This document shows, in pieces, positions 50,291 to 57,904 of a stretch of 64,000 bases of DNA. Below the pieces are notes generated by a model. The model searched no databases and was not told the DNA's origin. It worked only from the letters and a program-made list of their open reading frames with translations. Every line of letters starts with the position of its first letter. Position 1 is the first letter of the stretch. This DNA comes from Sphingomonas sp. Root241 (lineage in GTDB: Bacteria > Pseudomonadota > Alphaproteobacteria > Sphingomonadales > Sphingomonadaceae). Position numbers and translations under genes: made by a program. The DNA lies in contig NZ_LMIV01000001.1 in assembly GCF_001428865.1 (NCBI RefSeq), positions 987,776 through 1,051,775 of the forward strand, given 5' to 3'.

Positions 50291-52198
50291 GTGCAATACA
50301 GGCCTGAAATCGACGGGTTGCGATCGGTCGCAGTGGTCCCCGTCGTTCTTTTCCATGCGGGCTTCTCGCTGTTTGGCGGCGGCTTCGTTGGCGTGGACAT
50401 CTTCTTCACGATCAGCGGCTACCTGATCACCTCTATCATCCTGAGTGAGCTGGAAGCAGGCAAGTTCACCTTAGGGAGGTTCTACGAACGCAGAGTACGG
50501 AGAATATTGCCGGCACTGTTCTTCGTGATGCTTTGTGCGATTCCGCTGTCGTTGCTGCTCATGCGGCCGCCAGAGCTCGTCGAATTCAGCGAGAGCGTCG
50601 TTGCCTCTACCTTCTTCAGCTCGAACATATTGTTCTGGAGAGAGGGGGGGTACTTCGGAACGGTAAACGATATCAAGCCGCTGCTGCACACCTGGAGCCT
50701 GTCGGTCGAGGAGCAATATTACATATTCTTCCCGCTTGTTGTAGCTGCCTGTTACAAGCTCAGGCGCAGCTGGGTCCCTTATCTGATCGCGCTTGCGGCC
50801 GTTGCGAGTTTCGCGATCAACCTCCTGGCTCTGCAGCTGAGCTTCGTGTCACTCGAAGCGACGTTCTTCCTGCTTCCGACCCGCGCCTGGGAAATCCTCT
50901 TCGGTGCGCTGTGCGCACTGCTTCTCAGGCGACATTATGCGTCGCCCTTTCGGCTGTTCGGCCATCATGTCCTCCGCGAAGCGCTCCCGCTTCTGGGATT
51001 GTCGATGATCGGTGCGTCGATATTTCTGATGGACGGGAGCGTGCCGTTCCCCTCGCAGTTCGCCTTGCTGCCCGTGATAGGCGCCTGCCTTATCATCCTG
51101 TTTTGCGCGGCGGACACGCACGCGTATCGACTCCTCGCAAGCCGGCCGTTCGTCGGGGTAGGGCTGATCAGTTACAGCCTCTACCTGTGGCATCAGCCCA
51201 TTCTGGCGTTCATACGTCTCGCCGTTCCGCTCGATCACCGGCTGACCTTCGTCTGGTTCGGTCTCGCGCTGCTGATTCCGCTTTCTTTCCTCAGCTACAA
51301 ATATGTCGAAATCCCCTGCCGGGGACTGAAGACCTCACGGGTTGCCTTGAGACCGTTGCTGGCCGGCCTGGGGTGCACGGCGCTGCTGTTCATCGGGTTC
51401 ATGGTTGCCGTCGAGTGGAGCAAGGGGTTTCCGCAGCGATATTCGGCCTCGGATCAGAAGCTCGCGTCGGTCAACGCCCGCGCCCTGGGCGACTATGTCG
51501 CGCCGCGTTTCGAGGCGCTGTACCTGAAGGCGTTCGCCCAGGACGGGCGCAGCCGCATATTGCTGATCGGGGACAGTTTCGCGCAGGACTTCCTCAATAT
51601 CGTGCACGAGACCGGCAGAGACCGGAATGTCACCATTTCGACCTTTCACATCACCGCTGCCTGCGGCAATCTCGACGTCGACGATCGGCTGGTGATGCCG
51701 AAACTCTCCCCTGCAAACCGCATCCGGTGCAACCTCGAGCCGCGGTACAAGCATCCCGAGCTGGCGAAGCGACTGGCCGAAGCGGATCATATCGTCCTCG
51801 TTTCCTCCTGGGAGGAGTGGCAGGTCCCGCTGATCTCCGCGTCGCTGCAATCGGTCGCCCGCAAGTCCAAAGCCGACGTGACGGTCATCGGGCGAAAGGA
51901 TTTCGGCGACATCGATCTGAACGCCTATTTGCGGGTGGCCGGGCCCAAACGGCGCGACCTGCGCAACGCGGTGACCCCCGAGCATCTGCGGACCAACGCG
52001 CTGATGCAGCGTCTTCCTGCGGACTGGTTCGTTGATTTTCAGACGATCGTATGCGGCGATCCGCGAACTTGCCCGCTCTTCACCGAGGACGGATCGCTGA
52101 TCAGTTTCGACGGACATCACCTGACTCGGGAGGGGGCGATCTATTCCGGCCGGAGGCTGTTCGGCGCTTCAGAGCGTTTGCGCGCGGTGTTTCCATGA
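50291..52198 (+). CDS. OafA-type membrane O-acyltransferase with C-terminal SGNH domain
   Basis: The GTG start at 50291 follows ggagggg. The 635 residues comprise an acyltransferase-3 membrane domain (about 1-350) with YRPEIDGLRSVAVVPVVLFHAG, GVDIFFTISGYLI, RRVRRILPALF and the catalytic-region HTWSLSVEEQYYIFFPL. A C-terminal SGNH hydrolase-like domain contains LLIGDSFAQDFLNIV (Ser block) and SFDGHHLTREGA (Asp-x-x-His block). Proteins of this layout O-acetylate surface polysaccharides, using acyl groups carried across the membrane. It most likely modifies the polymer of this cluster. Confidence 0.92.
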   Translation: MQYRPEIDGLRSVAVVPVVLFHAGFSLFGGGFVGVDIFFTISGYLITSIILSELEAGKFTLGRFYERRVRRILPALFFVMLCAIPLSLLLMRPPELVEFSESVVASTFFSSNILFWREGGYFGTVNDIKPLLHTWSLSVEEQYYIFFPLVVAACYKLRRSWVPYLIALAAVASFAINLLALQLSFVSLEATFFLLPTRAWEILFGALCALLLRRHYASPFRLFGHHVLREALPLLGLSMIGASIFLMDGSVPFPSQFALLPVIGACLIILFCAADTHAYRLLASRPFVGVGLISYSLYLWHQPILAFIRLAVPLDHRLTFVWFGLALLIPLSFLSYKYVEIPCRGLKTSRVALRPLLAGLGCTALLFIGFMVAVEWSKGFPQRYSASDQKLASVNARALGDYVAPRFEALYLKAFAQDGRSRILLIGDSFAQDFLNIVHETGRDRNVTISTFHITAACGNLDVDDRLVMPKLSPANRIRCNLEPRYKHPELAKRLAEADHIVLVSSWEEWQVPLISASLQSVARKSKADVTVIGRKDFGDIDLNAYLRVAGPKRRDLRNAVTPEHLRTNALMQRLPADWFVDFQTIVCGDPRTCPLFTEDGSLISFDGHHLTREGAIYSGRRLFGASERLRAVFP

Positions 52199-52227
52199 AC
52201 GCGCGATCGGCAGACGTCGCTGGCCAA

Positions 52228-52263
52228 AGTGGAGGATATCCACTAGGCGGGCAGGGAGCCGCC
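52228..52263. other. Two adjacent hairpins upstream of the second asnB
   Basis: agtgga-ggata-tccact (52228-52244) and ggcgg-gcagggag-ccgcc (52246-52263) are perfect short inverted repeats in the 152-base gap between the acyltransferase and asnB genes. No T-run follows, so they may be a leader structure or RNA processing sites rather than a terminator. Confidence 0.45.
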
Positions 52264-52350
52264 CGGCATGGCAGCGGCTTGCGGGTAGGCAAATTTGGCA
52301 AGGTCCGGCGCCGCGACCGCGTTTCGATTGTTCGGGGATAGCGTCGGTCT

Positions 52351-54222
52351 ATGTGTGGCTTGGTTGGCGTTGCTGCCGAAAACCCGATCCCTCGCCGCGA
52401 ATGGCTGCGCGAGGGCTGTAAGGTCATTGCGCATCGCGGCCCGGACGATGAGGGCCTGTGGTGGTCGAACGACGGGCATGTCGGACTGGCGCATCGCCGG
52501 CTGGCGATCGTCGATCTGTCCGCCGCAGGACACCAGCCGATGCTCGACGCGACCGGCGAGATCGTGATCGCCTTCAACGGCGAGATCTACAACTTCCGCG
52601 AACTGCGTGCCGAACTCGAAGCGATGGGTCACCAATTCCGCTCGCATTCCGATACGGAAGTGATCCTCGCCGCCTATCGCAGCTGGGGCGACGCATGTCT
52701 CGAGCGGCTGGACGGCATGTTCGCGCTGGCGCTTTTCGATCAAAGGACACGCCAGCTTCTGCTCGCCCGCGACCGGGCGGGGGAAAAGCCGCTTTTCTAT
52801 CGACTGGATCGGGGCGAGTTGCGGTTCGCCTCCGAACTCAAGGCGCTGCTGGTAGACGAGACGCTGCCGCGCGAGGTCGACCGCGAGAGCATGGATGCAT
52901 TTCTGTCGATGGGCTATGTTCCGGGAAGCCGGTGCATATTGCGAGGCTTCCGCAAGCTTCCCGCCGCGCATGCCATGCGGTTCGACCTCGCCAGCGGTGA
53001 CACCAGGATCTGGCAATATTGGCAGTTGCCCGAATATGACCCGGCTGCGGCAGGCAGCGAGGGCGATCTGCTAGACGAACTCGAGCAGCTTCTGGATCAG
53101 GCGGTCCGGCGCCAGCTGGTTGCGGACGTGCCGGTCGGGATATTGCTCAGCGGTGGCCTGGATTCGAGCCTCGTGACTGCGATGGCGGCGCGCAACGCGG
53201 CTCGCCTGAAGACCTTCACCATCCGCTTCCCGGGCCATGGCAAGTTCGATGAATCCGGACACGCGCGGCTGATCGCGAACGCCTTCGGCACCGATCATCT
53301 CGAATTGGAGGCGGAAGAGGGCGCCGCGGACCTGCTGCCGCGCCTTGCGTGGCAGATCGACGAGCCGATGGCGGATTCGTCGATGGTGCCGACCTTCCTC
53401 GTGAGCCAGTTGGTCCGCCAGCATTGCACCGTGGCGTTGGGTGGCGATGGCGGGGACGAACTGTTCGGGGGTTATGGCTATTACGCCAAACTGCTGCAGC
53501 TTCAGCAGAAGATGCGGAGCATGCCGAGATCGGCCGGCCGTATGGCTGCCTGGCTCGCGACCCATCATAGTCCGCTGGGTGTGGGCGGCAGCAACCTGCG
53601 TGCATGGGTGCAGGCATTGGGGACGGACATGTCTCGCGATCTGCCGCTGATCGGCAGTTTCTTCGATCGACCGTCGCGGCAGCGGCTGATGGGGAACAGG
53701 TCCGGTTGGCCGTACCATGCCGAAGCGATCCATTCGGATGCGGTGCCCCCCGATCCGGACCTGATCCAGCGAGTCACGCGGCTCGACTTCAAACATTATC
53801 TGGCGGAGGACATACTGGTTAAGGTCGACCGGATGAGCATGCTCAACGCATTGGAAATGCGCGCGCCGATGCTCGATCGCCACCTCATCGAGTTCGCGAT
53901 GCGCAAGGTTCCTGCCTCGCTCAAGACCAATGCAGGCCAGAAGAAGATATTGCTCCAGAAGCTGGCGGAGCGCGTCCTGCCGCCGGAGTTCGATCGGCAG
54001 CGCAAGCAGGGCTTCAGTATCCCCCTCAAGCATTGGCTGACCGGCGGGCCTTTCAAGCGACTGTTCGAGGAGGTCCTGCTCGATCCGGCATCGACCTTTG
54101 ACAGGCGCTATGTGAGTTCGCTGCTGCGAGGGCAAGAAAAAGGGCGTGCGAACGAGGAGCGCCTGTTCGCGCTCGTCATGTTCGAACTCTGGCGCAAGCA
54201 CTATGGCGCGATCGTTCGATGA
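52351..54222 (+). CDS. asnB: AsnB-type glutamine-dependent amidotransferase (second copy)
   Basis: The 623-residue protein opens MCGLVGV with the nucleophile Cys2. It has IAHRGPDDEGLWW, LAHRRLAIVDLSAAGHQPM, IAFNGEIYNFRELR, the PP-loop LSGGLDSSLV near residue 267 and LGGDGGDELFGGYGYY. It keeps every residue I can check for both ammonia release and substrate adenylation. It is only moderately similar to the copy at 44483, so the two probably act on different carboxylates. Its stop overlaps the next glycosyltransferase start. Amidation of a hexuronic acid or nonulosonate is the likely role. Confidence 0.92.
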   Translation: MCGLVGVAAENPIPRREWLREGCKVIAHRGPDDEGLWWSNDGHVGLAHRRLAIVDLSAAGHQPMLDATGEIVIAFNGEIYNFRELRAELEAMGHQFRSHSDTEVILAAYRSWGDACLERLDGMFALALFDQRTRQLLLARDRAGEKPLFYRLDRGELRFASELKALLVDETLPREVDRESMDAFLSMGYVPGSRCILRGFRKLPAAHAMRFDLASGDTRIWQYWQLPEYDPAAAGSEGDLLDELEQLLDQAVRRQLVADVPVGILLSGGLDSSLVTAMAARNAARLKTFTIRFPGHGKFDESGHARLIANAFGTDHLELEAEEGAADLLPRLAWQIDEPMADSSMVPTFLVSQLVRQHCTVALGGDGGDELFGGYGYYAKLLQLQQKMRSMPRSAGRMAAWLATHHSPLGVGGSNLRAWVQALGTDMSRDLPLIGSFFDRPSRQRLMGNRSGWPYHAEAIHSDAVPPDPDLIQRVTRLDFKHYLAEDILVKVDRMSMLNALEMRAPMLDRHLIEFAMRKVPASLKTNAGQKKILLQKLAERVLPPEFDRQRKQGFSIPLKHWLTGGPFKRLFEEVLLDPASTFDRRYVSSLLRGQEKGRANEERLFALVMFELWRKHYGAIVR

Positions 54223-55379
54223 CCGGCGATATCGTCGTCGGGCTCGACGCTTCGCGTAACCGCTCGGGCGGCGCGAAGGCACATTTGATCGGATTGCTCC
54301 GGGATGGCGACCCGCTGGCCCACGGCATTCGCGAGGTGCATGTCTGGGCTTACCGGTCCTTGCTCGACGCGCTGCCTGATCGGCCCTGGCTCATCCGGCA
54401 TAATCCGCCTGCACTGGAGAAATCGCTTTTGAAGCAATTGCTGTGGCAGCTGTTCGAGATGCCCGGCGAAGTGCGAAAGGCGGGGTGCGACATCGTCCTG
54501 AACACCGACGCCGGGGCGCTGTCACGGATAAGTCCCAGCGTGACGATGAGCCGCGACATGCTGTCCTACGAGCCGGGCGAGATCGAGCGCTATGGCTGGA
54601 GCAAGGCGCGGCTGCGGCTGCTGCTGCTTCGCTATGTGCAGAACCGCTCGCTGCGACGCTCCGATGGCGCGGTGTTCCTGACGCGCCATGCTGCGGAAGT
54701 GATCCAGCGGTCGTGCGGGCTTCTCGATCGTGTCGCGCTCATTCCGCATGGCGTGGGTGCGGAATTCGCCGAGATACAGGGTCGTCCGGCATGGCCGGCG
54801 GCGGACGAAAGACCGGTCCGCTGCCTCTATGTGTCGAATGCCGCGCCCTACAAGCATCAGTGGATGGTGGTCGCGGCGATCGAGCAGCTGCGGGCGGAAG
54901 GCTATGACGTGGAGCTGGAGCTCGTGGGCGGCGGATCCGGCAAGGCGCAGCAACGGCTCGACGCGCAGATCGCACAGTCTGATCCGGCCGGGAAGTTCGT
55001 CTCCCAGACCGGCCCGGTGCCGCAGGCAGCGCTGCCCGGGTATCTCGCCCGCGCGGATTTGTTCGTTTTCGCCTCCAGTTGCGAGAACATGCCCAACACC
55101 CTCATCGAGGCGATGGCCGCCGGGCTGCCGATTGCTTGCGCGCGGCGAGGGCCGATGCCAGAGGTGCTGGCAGATGGCGGTGTGTATTTCGATCCCGAAG
55201 TGCCGCAATCCATCGCCGCGGCGGTGCGTTCGCTGATCGATGATCCAGCGCTCCGGTCGCGGCTGGCAAAGCGGGCCAAGGAATTGTCGAGCCAATATTC
55301 TTGGGCTAGGTGCGCCCGGGAAACCTGGTCGTTCCTGACCCAGACCCTTCGAGCCATTGGCGAACGCCCCCATGCCTGA
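54219..55379 (+). CDS. Glycosyltransferase family 4
   Basis: This 386-residue GT-B protein starts at the ATG overlapping the asnB stop. The N-terminal half includes VVGLDASRNRSGGAKAHLIGL and a DGAVFLTRHAAEVIQ acceptor-side strand. The donor half has CLYVSNAAPYKHQWMVVAAIE, VELELVGGGSGKAQQ and LFVFASSCENMPNTLIEAMAAG, with the conserved glutamate in NTLIEAM. It most resembles WbpY/mannosyltransferase-like GT4 proteins. Donor and linkage cannot be read from sequence. It overlaps the following amidotransferase gene by 8 bases. Confidence 0.9.
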   Translation: MTGDIVVGLDASRNRSGGAKAHLIGLLRDGDPLAHGIREVHVWAYRSLLDALPDRPWLIRHNPPALEKSLLKQLLWQLFEMPGEVRKAGCDIVLNTDAGALSRISPSVTMSRDMLSYEPGEIERYGWSKARLRLLLLRYVQNRSLRRSDGAVFLTRHAAEVIQRSCGLLDRVALIPHGVGAEFAEIQGRPAWPAADERPVRCLYVSNAAPYKHQWMVVAAIEQLRAEGYDVELELVGGGSGKAQQRLDAQIAQSDPAGKFVSQTGPVPQAALPGYLARADLFVFASSCENMPNTLIEAMAAGLPIACARRGPMPEVLADGGVYFDPEVPQSIAAAVRSLIDDPALRSRLAKRAKELSSQYSWARCARETWSFLTQTLRAIGERPHA

Positions 55380-56511
55380 CCGCGCATACCAGATTTGCAG
55401 AAACTGCGTCATGGACACCACCGATTCGATGATCGTGTTCGATGAGAAGGGCGTGTGCGATCACTGCAACGACTTCTACGCGAAGACCCTGCCCAACTGG
55501 CACACCGGCGAGGAGGGGAAACGCGAACTCGAACAGATGGCGGACGAGATCCGCAAGGCCGGCAAGGGCAAGGACTTCGACTGCATCATCGGGATGAGCG
55601 GCGGGATCGACAGCTCCTATCTCACCTATGCCGCAAAGGAGCTAATGGGCCTCCGCCCGCTGGTCTTCCACGTCGACGCCGGCTGGAACTCGCAGATCGC
55701 GGTCAACAACATCGAGCGCCTCATCGACAAGCTCGATCTGGATCTCTTCACCGAAGTGATCGACTGGCAGGAGATGCAGGACCTGCAGCTAGCCTTCTTC
55801 CGATCGGGCGTTTCGCATATCGATACGCCGCAGGATCACGCCTTCTTCGCGACGATGTACAAATTCGCCACGCAGCATGGCGTGAAGACTATCCTGACCG
55901 GCGGTAATCTCTCGACCGAGTGCATCCGCAACCCGGTTGAGTGGATGTACTACCAGTCGGATTCGCGGCAGCTTCGCGATATCCACCGCAAGTTCGGAAT
56001 CCGGCCGCTCAAATCCTATCCGGTGACTTCGATCCTCTGGCACAAGATCTGGTTGCCCTATGTCCGAGGCATCAAGGTCCTTCGACCACTCAATTCGATG
56101 TCCTACATCAAAGAGGACGCGAAGGCGCTGCTGATGGAGCGTTTCGGGTGGCAGCCATATCCGCAGAAGCACTTCGAATCCCGCTTCACCAAATTCTACG
56201 AGAGCTACTGGCTGCCGAAGCGGTTCGGTTACGATGTCCGCCGGGTCCAGTTCTCCAGCCTCATCGTGACCGACCAGATGACGCGCGAAGAAGCGATCGC
56301 CGAACTCGAGAAGCTGCCTTACGATCCAGCGACGATCGGGCACGAGATCGAATTCGTGGCGAACAAGCTCGGCATCACCATCGACGAGCTCAACAGCTAT
56401 ATGGAGCTGCCGCACCGAACCTATCGCGACTACAAGTCGCAGCGTCAGATCTACGATCTTGGCGCGAAGGTCATGCGTGGGCTGGGTATGGAGGTAGGTG
56501 GCAAGCGATGA
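55372..56511 (+). CDS. wbpG: N-acetyl sugar amidotransferase (WbpG/PseA family)
   Basis: I use the ATG at 55372 (379 residues). The N-terminus has two cysteine pairs (CRNCVMD, CDHCNDF), then the PP-loop IGMSGGIDSSYLTYAAKEL, VFHVDAGWNSQIAVNNIE and ILTGGNLSTECIRNP. WbpG-type enzymes convert an acetamido group on a sugar to an acetamidino group using ammonia supplied by a HisH/HisF-like pair, which is encoded next. In Pseudomonas the target is a di-N-acetyl mannuronic acid, and in Campylobacter PseA acts on pseudaminic acid. Given pseB, pseC, pseG and pseI in the window, a nonulosonate target is plausible. Confidence 0.92.
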   Translation: MPDRAYQICRNCVMDTTDSMIVFDEKGVCDHCNDFYAKTLPNWHTGEEGKRELEQMADEIRKAGKGKDFDCIIGMSGGIDSSYLTYAAKELMGLRPLVFHVDAGWNSQIAVNNIERLIDKLDLDLFTEVIDWQEMQDLQLAFFRSGVSHIDTPQDHAFFATMYKFATQHGVKTILTGGNLSTECIRNPVEWMYYQSDSRQLRDIHRKFGIRPLKSYPVTSILWHKIWLPYVRGIKVLRPLNSMSYIKEDAKALLMERFGWQPYPQKHFESRFTKFYESYWLPKRFGYDVRRVQFSSLIVTDQMTREEAIAELEKLPYDPATIGHEIEFVANKLGITIDELNSYMELPHRTYRDYKSQRQIYDLGAKVMRGLGMEVGGKR

Positions 56512-57119
56512 TCGCGATCGTCGACTATGGCGTCGGGAACATCCGCGCCTTTGCCAATATCTATCGTCGCCTCGGAATGCCGGCGGAGCCGGTGACGACC
56601 GCCGCAGCGTTACGTCAGGCGGACAAGATCATCCTGCCCGGCGTGGGCGCTTTCGACTGGTCGATGCAGCGGCTCAACGATTCCGGAATGCGCGAGGCGC
56701 TGGACGAGAAGGTCGGCGGCGAGAAGACGCCGGTGCTGGGCGTTTGCGTGGGCATGCAGATGATGGCGCGCTCGAGCGAGGAGGGCGTGCTTCCCGGGTT
56801 GGGCTGGATCGACGCCCAGGTCGTCCGCTTCCGGCCGGGCGATCACAACGACGCCCGGCATCTGCCGCATATGGGCTGGAACGACGCCGAGCCAGTGGAG
56901 CAGGAAACGCTGTTTCGCGACATCACCGAGCCTCGCTACTATTTCCTCCATTCCTATTATGTCGCGCCTGCCAGTGACGATACGGTGCTCGCGCGCACGC
57001 AATATGGGCTGCGCTTCGCCTCGGCGGTTCGATCGGGCAATGTCTTCGGGACGCAATTTCACCCCGAAAAGAGCCATGACTGGGGCGTCAGCCTGCTTCG
57101 TAACTTCGCGCTGCTCTGA
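56508..57119 (+). CDS. hisH2: HisH-like glutamine amidotransferase subunit (HisH2)
   Basis: The ATG at 56508 overlaps the WbpG stop. The 203-residue class I glutaminase starts MIAIVDYGVGNIRAFANIYRRLG and has the nucleophile C80 in VLGVCVGMQMMARSSEEG and the His/Glu of the triad in GTQFHPEKSHDWG. It releases ammonia from glutamine for channelling through the HisF-like partner. Its place between wbpG and hisF2 shows it serves sugar amidination, not histidine synthesis. There are no other his genes here. Confidence 0.94.
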   Translation: MIAIVDYGVGNIRAFANIYRRLGMPAEPVTTAAALRQADKIILPGVGAFDWSMQRLNDSGMREALDEKVGGEKTPVLGVCVGMQMMARSSEEGVLPGLGWIDAQVVRFRPGDHNDARHLPHMGWNDAEPVEQETLFRDITEPRYYFLHSYYVAPASDDTVLARTQYGLRFASAVRSGNVFGTQFHPEKSHDWGVSLLRNFALL

Positions 57120-57121
57120 AG

Positions 57122-57904
57122 ATGCTGAGACCGCGCATCATTCCGTGCCTGCTCGTGCACAAAGGCGGGCTCGTGAAGACCGTCAAATTCGGCGAAGGCA
57201 AATATGTCGGCGATCCGATCAATGCGGTGCGGATCTTCAACGAGAAGGAAGTCGACGAGTTGATCGTCGTCGACATCGACGCGACGCGCGACGGGCGTGA
57301 GCCGGATTATCAGCTGATCTCGAACCTCGCGAGCGAGTGCCGTATGCCGTTCTGCTATGGCGGCGGTGTGAAGACCGTCGAACAGGTCGAACGGATCATT
57401 GCGCTCGGCGTGGAGAAGGTCGCGGTGAGCTCCGCCGCGGTTGCGGACCCGGACCTGATTCCGGCCGCGGCGGCGCGTGTGGGAAGCCAGAGTGTCGTCG
57501 CGGTGATGGACGTGCGCAAGGCGGGTATGCTGCGCAAACCGGAAGTCGTGACGCACAATGGCACGCGTCGCACTGGCCTTTCTCCCGTCGATTTCGCGCG
57601 GCAACTCGCGGATGCCGGGGTAGGAGAGATCGTCCTCAACTCGGTTGATCGCGACGGGACCATGCAGGGCTATGATCTCGATCTCGTTGCCCAGATCCGC
57701 AAGGTTGTCGATGTGCCGATGACGGTGTTGGGCGGCGCGGGCGGGCTAGCCGATATCGAGGCGCTGCTCGCTGCGGAGAGAATCATCGGTGCTGCGGCAG
57801 GCAGCTTGTTCGTGTTCAAAGGGAAGTATCGCGCGGTGTTGATCAATTATCCCAATCGCGTCGAAAAGCAGGCGGTGCTTCAGCGGGGCGGATTCGACGC
57901 ATGA
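57122..57904 (+). CDS. hisF2: HisF-like ammonia-channel subunit (HisF2)
   Basis: This 260-residue TIM barrel resembles imidazole glycerol phosphate synthase cyclase: RIIPCLLVHKGGLVKTVKFG, VVDIDATRDGREPDYQLIS, FCYGGGVKTVEQVE and LNSVDRDGTMQGYD. In true HisF the first block reads PCLDV, with the catalytic Asp11. Here it is PCLLV, so the cyclase acid is missing. That fits a protein which only docks HisH2 and passes ammonia to WbpG. The start is two bases after hisH2 and the end overlaps the oxidoreductase gene by 4 bases. Confidence 0.93.
   Translation: MLRPRIIPCLLVHKGGLVKTVKFGEGKYVGDPINAVRIFNEKEVDELIVVDIDATRDGREPDYQLISNLASECRMPFCYGGGVKTVEQVERIIALGVEKVAVSSAAVADPDLIPAAAARVGSQSVVAVMDVRKAGMLRKPEVVTHNGTRRTGLSPVDFARQLADAGVGEIVLNSVDRDGTMQGYDLDLVAQIRKVVDVPMTVLGGAGGLADIEALLAAERIIGAAAGSLFVFKGKYRAVLINYPNRVEKQAVLQRGGFDA

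Noticed and set aside
56508..57904. Histidine biosynthesis genes hisH and hisF
   Set aside because: They follow wbpG directly, no other his genes are present, and the HisF-like protein lacks the catalytic Asp11.
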